Positions 26,217 through 34,908 of a stretch of 64,000 nucleotides of DNA are shown here, one piece after another. The notes beneath the pieces were generated by a model that made no database searches, had not been told where the DNA came from, and saw nothing but the letters and a program-made list of their open reading frames with translations. Origin of the DNA: an uncultured Kiloniellaceae bacterium (GTDB lineage Bacteria > Pseudomonadota > Alphaproteobacteria > Kiloniellales > Kiloniellaceae); contig CANMQP010000012.1 of assembly GCA_947500035.1 (NCBI GenBank), positions 62,001-126,000 on the forward strand. Direction: 5' to 3'. Each line of letters starts with the position of its first letter. Position 1 is the first letter of the stretch. A program made the position numbers and the translations under genes.

Positions 26217-28124
26217 CTAACCTGCGCCTGATGGCATCTTGATTGGGGCTGTAGGGTTCCTCGATTGACTTCCAACCACATCCGTGGCGTCGGTTACCTG
26301 TCCCTTGCTCAACACCAGGGTCCGGTCGGCGTCTAACGCCCCACGGGGATCATGGGTTATGACCAAACAGGTTTTACGGGAGATCAAACGTTTCAATGCC
26401 CTGGATACTGCGGCTTCGCTCGCTGTATCCAGGCCCGCCATAGGTTCGTCCAGAATGATAATTGCAGCGTCGCGAATCATGGCGCGCGCGATAGCGATCC
26501 GCTGCCGCTGGCCGCCGGACAAGCTGGCGCCCCGCTCACCGACAAGAGTGTCGTAACCATCGGGGAGGGCTTCGATAAAATCGTGCGCGTCCGCTGCCTT
26601 CGCCGCAGCGATGATTTCATCCATCGTTGCTTCCAAGCGGCCATAGGCAATATTGTTGCGGATCGATGCCCGGAACAGCACGCTGTCCTGGAGCACAATA
26701 GCGATCTGCTGACGCAGGGATTCAAGCGTGTAAGCACCGACCTCGACACCATCTATGGAAATCCGGCCCGAAGACGGCTGATAGAAGCGAAGAATCAGGT
26801 TCGCGATCGTCGACTTCCCGGACCCGCTCTCGCCCATCAATGCAACGGTCTCTCCGGCAGAAATCTTGAAATCAACACTTCGGAGCGCAGGACGATCGGG
26901 CCGATATCCGAATACCACCTGATCGAACGAGATATCCCCTCTAAGGGGCGGTGCCGGTTTTGCGTCGGCGCGATCCCTGATTTCGGGTTCGAGATCCAGG
27001 ATCGATGCGATTCGCTGACCACAGACGGTTGCCTTAGCGATGCGGCTGGCGAGCGACGCAAGGCGACGAATCGGCTTGTACATACCGGTCAAATAGGCGG
27101 TAAACACCAAGAGATCGCCGGGCGTGAGAGCGCCGACTTGCACACGCACCACACCATACCAGACGACAGCGCAGGTACCGAACGCCAGGATAATCTGAAC
27201 CAAACGCTCAAGATGCGCCTCAAGCCTGGTTCCCGTCAGGCTGGCCTCTGTACTGCCCTCGACCTCTTGTGCGAAACGCTGCTCTTCCCGTGCCTCCTGC
27301 GCATAGGCCTGGACGATCCGGATTGATGTGATGCCTTCCGTCATGACCTGCGCGATCTGGCTTTCTTTTCGACGCTGTTTTCTCGCGGCGCCCTTGATTT
27401 GTGGGACCAGCCTGGCCGTCACAACGACCAAAGGCAGCAGGACCAACAGCGCGACGAGCGTTAAGCGCCAGTCCATCAGAGCCATCACGACGATAGCGCT
27501 GACGACCAGCAGAAGGCGTCCGGCTAAGAAGAAACCGGTATCCACCAGAAGTTGACGCATCAGGCCGACATCACCGGTCAGGCGCGCCATCAGATCGCCG
27601 GAGCTGCGTTCATCATGGAAAGACTGCGACAGCCGCTGGATGTGGCTGAACAACTGCAGGCGGATGGCCGCCCCAACCCGCTGGCTCACGCTCGACATAA
27701 GGTACGCCTGGCCGAAACCGAACACACCACCGAGCAGAGCGATGGCAAGGATAGAGAGGGCCGCAACAGCGAGCAGAGTTGCGCCGCCCCCGGTTAGAAG
27801 CGCGAGGTCGGCGAGCCAACCGCCGTGACTGCGCTCGGGCATCAGAATTTCATCGAAAATCAGCTTGAGCGGCCAGGGCCGCAACAGCTCCATTGCCGTC
27901 ACACCCAGCATGCAGAGCGCGGCTCCAAATAGGATCCGGCGGTAAGAGCGCAGGTGTGGCGCGAAGCGGACCAACAGTTGCCAAAAGCTTCGAACCTTGA
28001 AGCGCTTATCCGGCCGTTCTGCCGGTTTGGGGGATGTCATAGCTGCGCCCCCAGAGTCCACCGAAGGTTTATTGCCATCTGGACACCCCGCTTGCGTTAC
28101 TGTCGGAGGCGGCGAGGAGGTCAT
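26217..28124 (-). CDS. MsbA-like ABC exporter (fused membrane and ATPase domains)
   Basis: A 635-residue half-transporter with six membrane spans (about residues 60-350) and an ATPase domain: Walker A GESGSGKST, Q-loop VLQDSVLF, signature [15 protein letters not shown], Walker B AIIILDEPMAGL and switch VITHDP. It would act as a homodimer moving a lipid-linked or hydrophobic substrate out of the cytoplasm; neighbours suggest a glycolipid or glycan intermediate. The start at 28124 overlaps the VWA gene by 56 bases; a second ATG at 28040 removes the overlap and equally retains the fold. Confidence 0.88.
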   Translation of the reverse strand: MTSSPPPTVTQAGCPDGNKPSVDSGGAAMTSPKPAERPDKRFKVRSFWQLLVRFAPHLRSYRRILFGAALCMLGVTAMELLRPWPLKLIFDEILMPERSHGGWLADLALLTGGGATLLAVAALSILAIALLGGVFGFGQAYLMSSVSQRVGAAIRLQLFSHIQRLSQSFHDERSSGDLMARLTGDVGLMRQLLVDTGFFLAGRLLLVVSAIVVMALMDWRLTLVALLVLLPLVVVTARLVPQIKGAARKQRRKESQIAQVMTEGITSIRIVQAYAQEAREEQRFAQEVEGSTEASLTGTRLEAHLERLVQIILAFGTCAVVWYGVVRVQVGALTPGDLLVFTAYLTGMYKPIRRLASLASRIAKATVCGQRIASILDLEPEIRDRADAKPAPPLRGDISFDQVVFGYRPDRPALRSVDFKISAGETVALMGESGSGKSTIANLILRFYQPSSGRISIDGVEVGAYTLESLRQQIAIVLQDSVLFRASIRNNIAYGRLEATMDEIIAAAKAADAHDFIEALPDGYDTLVGERGASLSGGQRQRIAIARAMIRDAAIIILDEPMAGLDTASEAAVSRALKRLISRKTCLVITHDPRGALDADRTLVLSKGQVTDATDVVGSQSRNPTAPIKMPSGAG

Positions 28125-28860
28125 GCCAGAATTTTCTCTCCAGCGCTTCGGGCAAGTCCGCGGGGTTCCGCACGGTCATCAAAAAAGCACCGGGACCTCC
28201 GATAACATTCTGCTTGAAGTAAGCCGGCAGATCGCGCCGGCTGCCGAATACCACGCCATTTATGGTCGCGCCCTTGCGAATTGCTTCATCGCGCCGCAGA
28301 TTGGGTTGGGAGCCGGTATTGTCCACACCGTTGCTCAGAATATTGATGACCGCCCGGCGTCCTTGAAACGGCGCGGTCTCAGCGAAACCCGCAGCGGTGG
28401 CGACCGCCTGGGCAACGTCTGTCCTGCCACCGGTCGACGGCGATACGAGCTCGTGCACAGCATCGGGCACCTGATCATGACCGTCGTAATGCGAGCGATC
28501 GATACGCGGGGCTGCCTTGAGCTGCGCTGCCACCCTGGCAGCGTCCTCGGGACCGGCAATTTCGGTCCAGGGTACGATGACGCGCATCTGCCCGCCACTT
28601 GACCAGGTAAAAGCCGTGAAACCAATGCGTTGCATCAGACCTCCATCGACCAGCGCCAGAAAGTCCGGATCGACGACCCCGCGGGCAAGGCCGGCGTATT
28701 GCAGCCACTCCTCGTGACGTGTGATTGAGTCGGACACGTCAACAGCAGTGATCACATTGAAATCAGTCGCGATCCGCTCGGGTACCCCGCTCGCCACAGC
28801 AGGTCGCGAGTGCAAGGTTGCACTGAGAAGAACAATCATCATCGGGACTCTGAAGAGCAT
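28069..28860 (-). CDS. Secreted DUF1194/von Willebrand A-type protein
   Basis: A 263-residue protein with a signal peptide (MIVLLSATLHSRPAVAS) followed by a VWA-like fold. DVSDSIT near residue 41 is the DxSxS metal-adhesion motif; GGRTDVAQAV and RAVINILSNGVDN are the other conserved strands. DUF1194 proteins are predicted periplasmic or secreted metal-dependent binding domains of unknown role. In a cluster with glycosyltransferases, an exporter and a barrel, a scaffold role in assembly is possible. It is placed between the APH-fold gene at 28926 and the exporter. Confidence 0.82.
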   Translation of the reverse strand: MLFRVPMMIVLLSATLHSRPAVASGVPERIATDFNVITAVDVSDSITRHEEWLQYAGLARGVVDPDFLALVDGGLMQRIGFTAFTWSSGGQMRVIVPWTEIAGPEDAARVAAQLKAAPRIDRSHYDGHDQVPDAVHELVSPSTGGRTDVAQAVATAAGFAETAPFQGRRAVINILSNGVDNTGSQPNLRRDEAIRKGATINGVVFGSRRDLPAYFKQNVIGGPGAFLMTVRNPADLPEALERKFWHDLLAASDSNASGVSRWQ

Positions 28861-28925
28861 GGTTTCGGTTCCTTGTCGGAATGGCGGTCGATCGGGTTCA
28901 CGCCATCACGGGCGGGTTCGCCCCA

Positions 28926-30185
28926 TCACGGGTCCTCGTTTGGCCAGATCACGTCCGCCAGGAGGCTCCGCAGCGTTGCTCGCCGCTCCGGGGTGAAGGA
29001 GTAGATTGCGGCCAGGCGCAACAGCGCGGCGCGTGTCCAGGTCAAAATGCGGCTCGGCGGAAGCGGCTCCATGGCCTTGATGATCGCGGCTTCGGCGCCA
29101 CGCAGCCTCCGTCCGCTTCTCAAGCCGGCCAAGCGGAGATGCGCGATCAGATTACCCGCATCCAAGGCCGGATCGCTCATCCGCAGCGTGTCGAAGTCGA
29201 GCAGGCCGATATCATCCCCGTCAACGAGGATTTGGCCTTCGTGAAAGTCACGATGGCAGGGCACCGGCGCGACGTCCGGTAAGCGATGAAGGTCATCGTA
29301 CACCAGGCAAAAAGCCTCGGCGAAGACGTCTGTCCGGTCCGGGAAGACTTCGTGTATCCGATTACACCAGGCGCGCAGAATGGCAATCTCATCTGTAACG
29401 CTGTGATATTCGATTGGAAGGTCGGTGACCTTTTGAAGGCGGCACAGTGCGTTGGTGATCAAAGTCGGTTCATCACCTTCGAAGCTGGGCGGAGCACCGC
29501 GAAGGGCTGAGAACGACGATGCGCCGCAATCGGAATCGAAGCCCAGGGGTTTGGGAAGTCTCACGGCTCCCCTAAGCCTCTCGAAGAGGGCGACGTGCCG
29601 TTCGTAAGCACGCCGGCCCGACCTATTGGAGACCGGCCGCAGCTTTACAAAAACCTGGTTCGGCCTGGCGCCAGATGTATCGAATTGTAAAACGGCACGC
29701 TTACCCAGACGATGCGCCCGCAGGGTGACGCCCGGACCGGTTGCTGACCATCGATGGCGTTCCAGGAAGTTCTGCGCCGCGTCGCGGTCGTGCAACATCC
29801 GAAGTCCGGGAAGCCGGCTGTCGAAACCTGGGCGGCGCAGGACCAAACCGGACTCGATCTCGCCCTGCAGAATAGTTGCGCCTTGCGGACAGATCTGACC
29901 GCGTCGGGGTTTTTGCAGACGCCTTGCTTCGGCCTTTGCAAAGGAAATTGCATCTTTGCCGAACCACTGGGCAAGTACCGTCTGCTCGATACCGTCGTGT
30001 CGCAAGGTCCGGTAATGGAGCGATAGCGGCCGGGAGGACGAAAAGTACATTCGCTCAAGCCGATGCGTCTTAGCGCCACAGAATCTGGCAAAGACTTCAC
30101 GTCCATAATCCGGGTGCAAGAGAGCCACAATCGTGCCTGGATCCGGTTGCGTGGTGACTCGGTCTTTCAGCGCGGTCATCATCAT
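28926..30185 (-). CDS. APH-fold phosphotransferase-like protein (glycan cluster)
   Basis: A 419-residue protein (if started at ATG 30185, which follows GGAG at good spacing; an earlier GTG at 30299 would overlap the glycosyltransferase by 23 bases). The N-terminal part is unusual. The C-terminal half carries the APH catalytic loop CHRDFHEGQILVDG and the metal-binding LLDFDTLRMSDPALDAGNLIAHL. The loop is HRDFHEGQ rather than HxDxxxxN: Gln stands where Asn is usual, the same replacement as in the protein at 37587 (HGDFHCGQ). This suggests the two belong to one subfamily. Substrate unknown. Confidence 0.72.
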   Translation of the reverse strand: MMMTALKDRVTTQPDPGTIVALLHPDYGREVFARFCGAKTHRLERMYFSSSRPLSLHYRTLRHDGIEQTVLAQWFGKDAISFAKAEARRLQKPRRGQICPQGATILQGEIESGLVLRRPGFDSRLPGLRMLHDRDAAQNFLERHRWSATGPGVTLRAHRLGKRAVLQFDTSGARPNQVFVKLRPVSNRSGRRAYERHVALFERLRGAVRLPKPLGFDSDCGASSFSALRGAPPSFEGDEPTLITNALCRLQKVTDLPIEYHSVTDEIAILRAWCNRIHEVFPDRTDVFAEAFCLVYDDLHRLPDVAPVPCHRDFHEGQILVDGDDIGLLDFDTLRMSDPALDAGNLIAHLRLAGLRSGRRLRGAEAAIIKAMEPLPPSRILTWTRAALLRLAAIYSFTPERRATLRSLLADVIWPNEDP

Positions 30186-30276
30186 CGTAGCGGCTCCATC
30201 GGACTGCCCAGGGTAAAGCGTCCACTCTCGATGCAGAGGATCATCACGGATCTCTTCTCGTGATCGGGGCGTTTCA

Positions 30277-31464
30277 TCAGGCGACTCTCCCAATCGCACG
30301 AACTCTGTCCATTACAGTCTTCGCGTTTCGTTTCCAGTCATGCTTGCTGCCTTCTTCCGCCGCAGCCTTGGCGAGCTGGCGTGCGGTACGAGGTTCGCTA
30401 CGCAGTGTCATCAGAGCCTCAACCAGTTGGTCCGAGTCTCCTGGCGGCACCAACAGACCGGTCTCGCCGTGCCGGATAATCTCTGCGGTCTGCCCGATAC
30501 GACTTGCGACGATTGGACGCCCGACAGCCATGTATTCGAAGAGCTTCAGAGGCGAGAAATAGTGATTTTCGTTCGGCGGATAGGGCGCCGTTGCAACGTC
30601 CATGCGCGCGATAAGACCCGGGAGCGCCTCATGCGGCTGCCAGCCGGTCATCGTAACGGAATCCGTTAGCCCGGCACCTTGAGCAAAGCCCTCTATCCAC
30701 CCGCGTTTCGGCCCGTCGCCAACGATGAGAAGGTGTGCTTCCGGCAGGCGGAATTTCAGATCCTGGAAGGCCTGCATCAAGACATCGACCCCGTGCCAGT
30801 GTTTCAAGGAACCACAGAAACCTGTCACGAAAGCATTGCCGGGAACCCCGCGTATCGCGGTGGAAGCGACATCCGGATGAAACCGTGACCCGTCGACGGC
30901 ATTGCCGGCGACATGCACGCGCGGCCGCGCTGCTCCCTGGGCGACCACGTAATCGCGAAGCGGTTTTGAGACGACAATCAAAGCCTCGGCATCGGCGAAA
31001 ACCTCCGCTTCGATATCCCGCGCGGCCTGCTCTTGCACCAGTTTGCGGTACGCCATCTGTTCCACAACGAGGGGCGCGTTAACTTCGACCACACACGGGA
31101 TGCCCAAACGGCGGGCCGCACGCACCCCCGCGGCTGACCAGAGCGAGTAGCGTTCGTATATCAACTCGAACGGCCAGGTTGCGTGGAGCGCGATCAAGCG
31201 TGCCTCCATCCGCTTTGCGGTTTCGACGTAGAGCTGCTCCTTCCCTGCGCGTCCCGATGGACCAGCGAGACTATCTGGTCCTGGAATGACTTCGGTCAGG
31301 TGCGCTAAGTCTTTCGAAACATTTGAACCCATGCGCGCGGTTAAAATGCGTAAGTCGCAGTCAAAGGATGTGAAGGCCCGAACCATTTCCTGAATGTGTA
31401 CCGAGGCGCCCTTGTCACCGAATAGCGGAATGCCATTATCTGCGTTGACGTAGACCAGCCTCAT
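30277..31464 (-). CDS. GT4-family glycosyltransferase
   Basis: A 395-residue GT-B-fold retaining glycosyltransferase. The N-terminal domain begins MRLVYVNADNGIPLFGDKGA. The C-terminal domain has GFCGSLKHWHGVDVLMQAF, LLIVGDGPKRGWIEG and the nucleotide-sugar-binding stretch NENHYFSPLKLFEYMAVGRP, containing the EX7E-type acidic residue, then TGLLVPPGD. It would transfer a sugar from NDP-sugar in the cytoplasm. It overlaps the preceding glycosyltransferase by four bases, so both are translationally coupled. Confidence 0.88.
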   Translation of the reverse strand: MRLVYVNADNGIPLFGDKGASVHIQEMVRAFTSFDCDLRILTARMGSNVSKDLAHLTEVIPGPDSLAGPSGRAGKEQLYVETAKRMEARLIALHATWPFELIYERYSLWSAAGVRAARRLGIPCVVEVNAPLVVEQMAYRKLVQEQAARDIEAEVFADAEALIVVSKPLRDYVVAQGAARPRVHVAGNAVDGSRFHPDVASTAIRGVPGNAFVTGFCGSLKHWHGVDVLMQAFQDLKFRLPEAHLLIVGDGPKRGWIEGFAQGAGLTDSVTMTGWQPHEALPGLIARMDVATAPYPPNENHYFSPLKLFEYMAVGRPIVASRIGQTAEIIRHGETGLLVPPGDSDQLVEALMTLRSEPRTARQLAKAAAEEGSKHDWKRNAKTVMDRVRAIGRVA

Positions 31465-32738
31465 GACGCGACCTTTGCCATGCTCGTTTTCGGTTCCAGG
31501 GCGTCTTCAAATAAAGCCCGAAGGGCGGCGACATTCGTTTCCAGGTCAAAAAGGCGTTCGGCGCGGGCGCGGCCAGCTACCCCCATGTCGGTGGCTCGCT
31601 CGGGAGCGTCGAGCAGACTTTCCAATGCCGCCGCAAGAGCTGAAGGGTTTCCTGGCGGGCAAAGGTGGCCCGTTTCGCCTTCAACCACGATCTCAGGTCC
31701 ACCTGACACTGTTGTTGTGACCACAGGCAGCCCGAGCGCCATGGCCTCAAGCAAGACCGTCGGCAGTCCATCGCGATCGCCGCTTTCGCTCACGATGCAG
31801 GGCAGGGTCACCATCGCGCCGGTCTTCATTTCGGTGATCAGCTGCTCCTGGGGAAGCGAGCCCCCAAGCCGCACACTGCCTGTCAAACCGAGCTGGGCAA
31901 TCTGCCTCTCCAGTTCGTCTCGCATCGGACCATCGCCGAGGATGAGACAGTCGAAGGCATGACCACGGTCCCGGAGGATGCGGCAGGCCTCGATCAGAAT
32001 CGGAAAACCTTTTTTCTCGATAAAGCGCCCGACGGCAATAATACGGCCAGGACGGCGTGCGTCCCGATCCGGCACAAAGCGGGTGAGATCTATCCCGTTG
32101 TAAAGCCTGTGAACGCGATGTGCCGCATCGGGACAAAGCTTACGCAGGTGCTTCGCGTTATAGTCCGACACCGTCACCAGGAATTCGGCTTCCGACATCT
32201 TCGCGCGGCGCATCTGCGCGTCTTTTGATGGCGAGACGTAGGTGTGATAAATGTCACGCGCATGCGCCGTGTAGGAGAATGTCCCGCCGGTCAGCCGGCT
32301 TGTCAGCAGCGCAGCGGTCGTGGCATCGGAGCCGAAGTGAGCATGCAAGTGGCGGATGCCGCGTCGATGTGCGAGAAAAGCGAGAAGACCTGCCTTCAGA
32401 TGCAGAAGCGCCGCATCCTGGGGTGACTTGCCGGACAGAAGCGGCGGAGAGGCCTCAAGCTCATCATAGAAATCCGGCAGACTACCAGTCTCCGCCTCGA
32501 TCCCGGTCTTCATAGTCAGACGGGCGGCGGAGACAGAAGATGGCAGGTAGGTAACAGGTGCCTTCAGCTCTGAAATAAGAGCGTGCCGGCCTTCCTTGGG
32601 CGGACGAAGAAGCGAGAAGATCTCGACCTCGACCCCGGTCCGCTCCAGGGCCAGGATCTCGTTCAGAATGAAAGTCTCACTGAGACGTGGGAAGCGCTTC
32701 AGGACATATCCTATCCGAAGAGGAAGTCTTTCAGGCAT
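31461..32738 (-). CDS. GT4-family glycosyltransferase
   Basis: A 425-residue GT-B-fold glycosyltransferase. It opens with RIGYVLKRFPRLSETFILNE, a signature of exopolysaccharide-type GT4 enzymes. HLHAHFGSDATTAALL and FSYTAHARDIY follow, then NGIDLTRFVPD, AVGRFIEKKGFPILIEAC and the EX7E region SGDRDGLPTVLLEAMALGLP. It overlaps the receiver-glycosyltransferase gene by eight bases and the next glycosyltransferase by four. Exopolysaccharide or glycolipid synthesis is the probable pathway. Confidence 0.88.
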   Translation of the reverse strand: MPERLPLRIGYVLKRFPRLSETFILNEILALERTGVEVEIFSLLRPPKEGRHALISELKAPVTYLPSSVSAARLTMKTGIEAETGSLPDFYDELEASPPLLSGKSPQDAALLHLKAGLLAFLAHRRGIRHLHAHFGSDATTAALLTSRLTGGTFSYTAHARDIYHTYVSPSKDAQMRRAKMSEAEFLVTVSDYNAKHLRKLCPDAAHRVHRLYNGIDLTRFVPDRDARRPGRIIAVGRFIEKKGFPILIEACRILRDRGHAFDCLILGDGPMRDELERQIAQLGLTGSVRLGGSLPQEQLITEMKTGAMVTLPCIVSESGDRDGLPTVLLEAMALGLPVVTTTVSGGPEIVVEGETGHLCPPGNPSALAAALESLLDAPERATDMGVAGRARAERLFDLETNVAALRALFEDALEPKTSMAKVAS

Positions 32739-34308
32739 GGGTTTTCCTCACATGTTCGGGGGTTTCCGGCTGCGAATCCGCCAAACGCTCGGCGATCAGC
32801 GCTGCGGCTTTGGCCGCGCCGTTCAGCGGCAATTCGATCTGCGGCACAGGAGTTTCCCCAAGTTTCCAAAAACGCTTGGCGAGACGGGCAACGTCTAACG
32901 TCTCTTGCGAGATGCTCTCGACTAAACCGAGCCGCGCAAGACACTCTGCTCTGAGACGCTGTTCGCTCGAGGGGCCTACGCGCGGGATGACGACGGTTGG
33001 GCAGCGCGTGGCGATTGCTTCGGTGACGGAGTTGTAACCGCCCATCGTGACCAGAAGATCGGCACTCTCCAGCATGGCCGGCATATCTGACGTGCGATCC
33101 AGAAACCAGGCGCCGAGTTCTCTCGCTCTTTGTGCCAGCGGCGCACTCAGTTCCTGGTCCATCAGCGGGCCAGCGATCAGTGTCATGTCCGGGCGCACGC
33201 TGGGCGAAATCGTCGACAATGCCTCAAGCGAGGCATGCAGGACCGGATAGGCATCCCGTCCGCCCCCGCCGGAGACCAGTATATGCCGCGGCGGCGCAGC
33301 CTTTGCGTCGCGCGCCGGCTTCTGACGTGTGGAACTGACGTAACCGCAATAGGTGACGCGGCCTGGCTTCAAAGCGTCGAGGCCGTAGTGCTCCGCAGAT
33401 GGGAACACTCTCTGATCGCCATAGACGAATACTTCGTCGTAAAGGTCGCGAACCGCCTGTGCGGTGCCATGCTGGTCCCATTGTGCTCGCGTGCGTGCAG
33501 GATCATCGAGAATATCACGCAGACCCAGAATCACTGACGTGCCGCCTCGAACGCGAAGGGTCTCAAGCATCGGAATCAATTCCTGCCAGACTCCTGCCGG
33601 TTCGTGGTCGACAAGCAGCACATCAGGCTGGAAGGCATCCGTTGCGCGTTCCAGGATGCCCATGCGGATTGAGCGGGTTGTGTCCGAAGAGACGCGAAGA
33701 TGGCTGGGCCGCCATCGGTTCCGGCCCAGCTTGGCGAGCGAGGGAAGTTTCACAAAATCGACACCCGGTTTTAACTCGAAGACCATCCCTGCGGGGCATC
33801 CCACCATCATCAAAACCGACGCGTTCGGAACGCGTTCGACCAATGCCGCTGCGATCGACGCATTGCGGCGCATATGGCCCAGACCGATCGTGTCGTGGGA
33901 ATACATCATCACCGAGGGGCCGTTCGGCGCGGGACCGGTGGCGGTCCTTCCTTCAGCCAAAAGGATCCGAATGAGTTCTCTCAGCCGGTTCATGGCAAAA
34001 GGCTTGGATAGAAATGCCGTTGCATCCAGCCGCTCGGCCCGCAAACGGTTGGAGAGGCTGTCTTGCCCGGTCATGACAACCACCGGCACGTCGGGGTGGT
34101 CCTGTCGCCAATCCCCCAGCATTTCGATTCCGTCGCCGTCGCCAAGATTGACGTCTGCGACAACAAGACCCGGCGAAGTGCCTGCGAGCAAGCTTCGTGC
34201 GGCGGCACAGGAACCCGCCACCGTGGCTTCGATCCCCATGCGCCTCAAGGCTGTGGCAATGTTGCGGCCAAGAACCTCTTCGTCTTCGACAATAATGACG
34301 TGGGCCAT
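32731..34308 (-). CDS. Receiver domain fused to a MurG-like GT-B glycosyltransferase
   Basis: A 525-residue protein with an unusual architecture. Residues 1-120 are a CheY-type receiver: acidic VEDEE, phosphoacceptor Asp52 (VVADVNLGDGDG), Thr80 (VMTGQ) and Lys102 (LSKPF). Residues 130-500 are a GT-B domain of the MurG/GT28-like type: MYSHDTIGLGHMRRNASIA, LVDHEPAG, HILVSGGGGRDAYPVL and TMGGYNSVTEAIATRCPTVV. No DNA-binding domain is present. The receiver resembles that of the regulator at 36333 (DEEVLGRNIA against DDEVLGRSIA). Glycosyl transfer, rather than transcription, may thus be controlled by phosphorylation. It is first in its operon, with GGAGG before the ATG. Confidence 0.85.
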   Translation of the reverse strand: MAHVIIVEDEEVLGRNIATALRRMGIEATVAGSCAAARSLLAGTSPGLVVADVNLGDGDGIEMLGDWRQDHPDVPVVVMTGQDSLSNRLRAERLDATAFLSKPFAMNRLRELIRILLAEGRTATGPAPNGPSVMMYSHDTIGLGHMRRNASIAAALVERVPNASVLMMVGCPAGMVFELKPGVDFVKLPSLAKLGRNRWRPSHLRVSSDTTRSIRMGILERATDAFQPDVLLVDHEPAGVWQELIPMLETLRVRGGTSVILGLRDILDDPARTRAQWDQHGTAQAVRDLYDEVFVYGDQRVFPSAEHYGLDALKPGRVTYCGYVSSTRQKPARDAKAAPPRHILVSGGGGRDAYPVLHASLEALSTISPSVRPDMTLIAGPLMDQELSAPLAQRARELGAWFLDRTSDMPAMLESADLLVTMGGYNSVTEAIATRCPTVVIPRVGPSSEQRLRAECLARLGLVESISQETLDVARLAKRFWKLGETPVPQIELPLNGAAKAAALIAERLADSQPETPEHVRKTHA

Positions 34309-34908
34309 ACCCAGCCTCCGGTGTAACGTTCACCGGTAAGCCTAAGGACGGCGCTGGAAGGTGGTAAGTCTCCAACAACGCAGGTTTTGGGGCATTTCCC
34401 CCAGCGCTCGAACCCTGCGGTGGGCAGAATCCGGTTCTTGCGTTGAGTTGCCGCGATCAAAAAGACGGATGCCGCGCGGGCTCTCAAAAAAACATTCATA
34501 AAAATTTCATGTTGGCGTCACACGTCGTTAACCCTGTTGTCAGTCCGCCCTCATCCCAATCTGCGATGCTGACTGAATGAGACCTGTTGCACTGTGCCGA
34601 CCAAAGTCCATCAGCAAGGCTCAGGAAGGCGACTGAGCCTTGGAAACCACTCGATAGATCAAGACCGATTTGTGGAACCCGGCGCCTGTCGCAGGGCCGT
34701 TCTCGAGGGTAAGAGTCAAAAGGCGAGTTGCTCTGGAGGGTGTTGAAGACGAAGGGAACTCACGACTCGTTCCGGTTCGGTCAGAAACGATGAGGCCTCG
34801 GCCGCCATTTACAGGCGGGCCTGCCAAGCAAGGAGATGAAATGTGCAAAAACCTATTGGCGCTAGCAAACACGATGGCACTCGAGCCCTATCGAATAGGG
34901 CCTGACCT
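34309..34908. other. 600-base divergent intergenic region of the glycan cluster
   Basis: It lies between the receiver-glycosyltransferase operon (minus) and the histidine kinase (plus) and should hold both promoters. Near the left end, CCGGTG and CACCGG (34318-34336) form a small dyad beside the ribosome site of the minus-strand gene. A short AT-rich patch near 34485-34515 (aaaaaaacattcataaaaat) is a plausible promoter region. No convincing sigma-54 site was found. Short open frames at 34621-34912 have no protein-like features. Confidence 0.5.

Noticed and set aside
34309-34908. Sigma-54 promoter for the glycan cluster
   Set aside because: No TGGCAC-N5-TTGC match was found, and the local NtrC-like regulator lacks the GAFTGA loop needed to use one.
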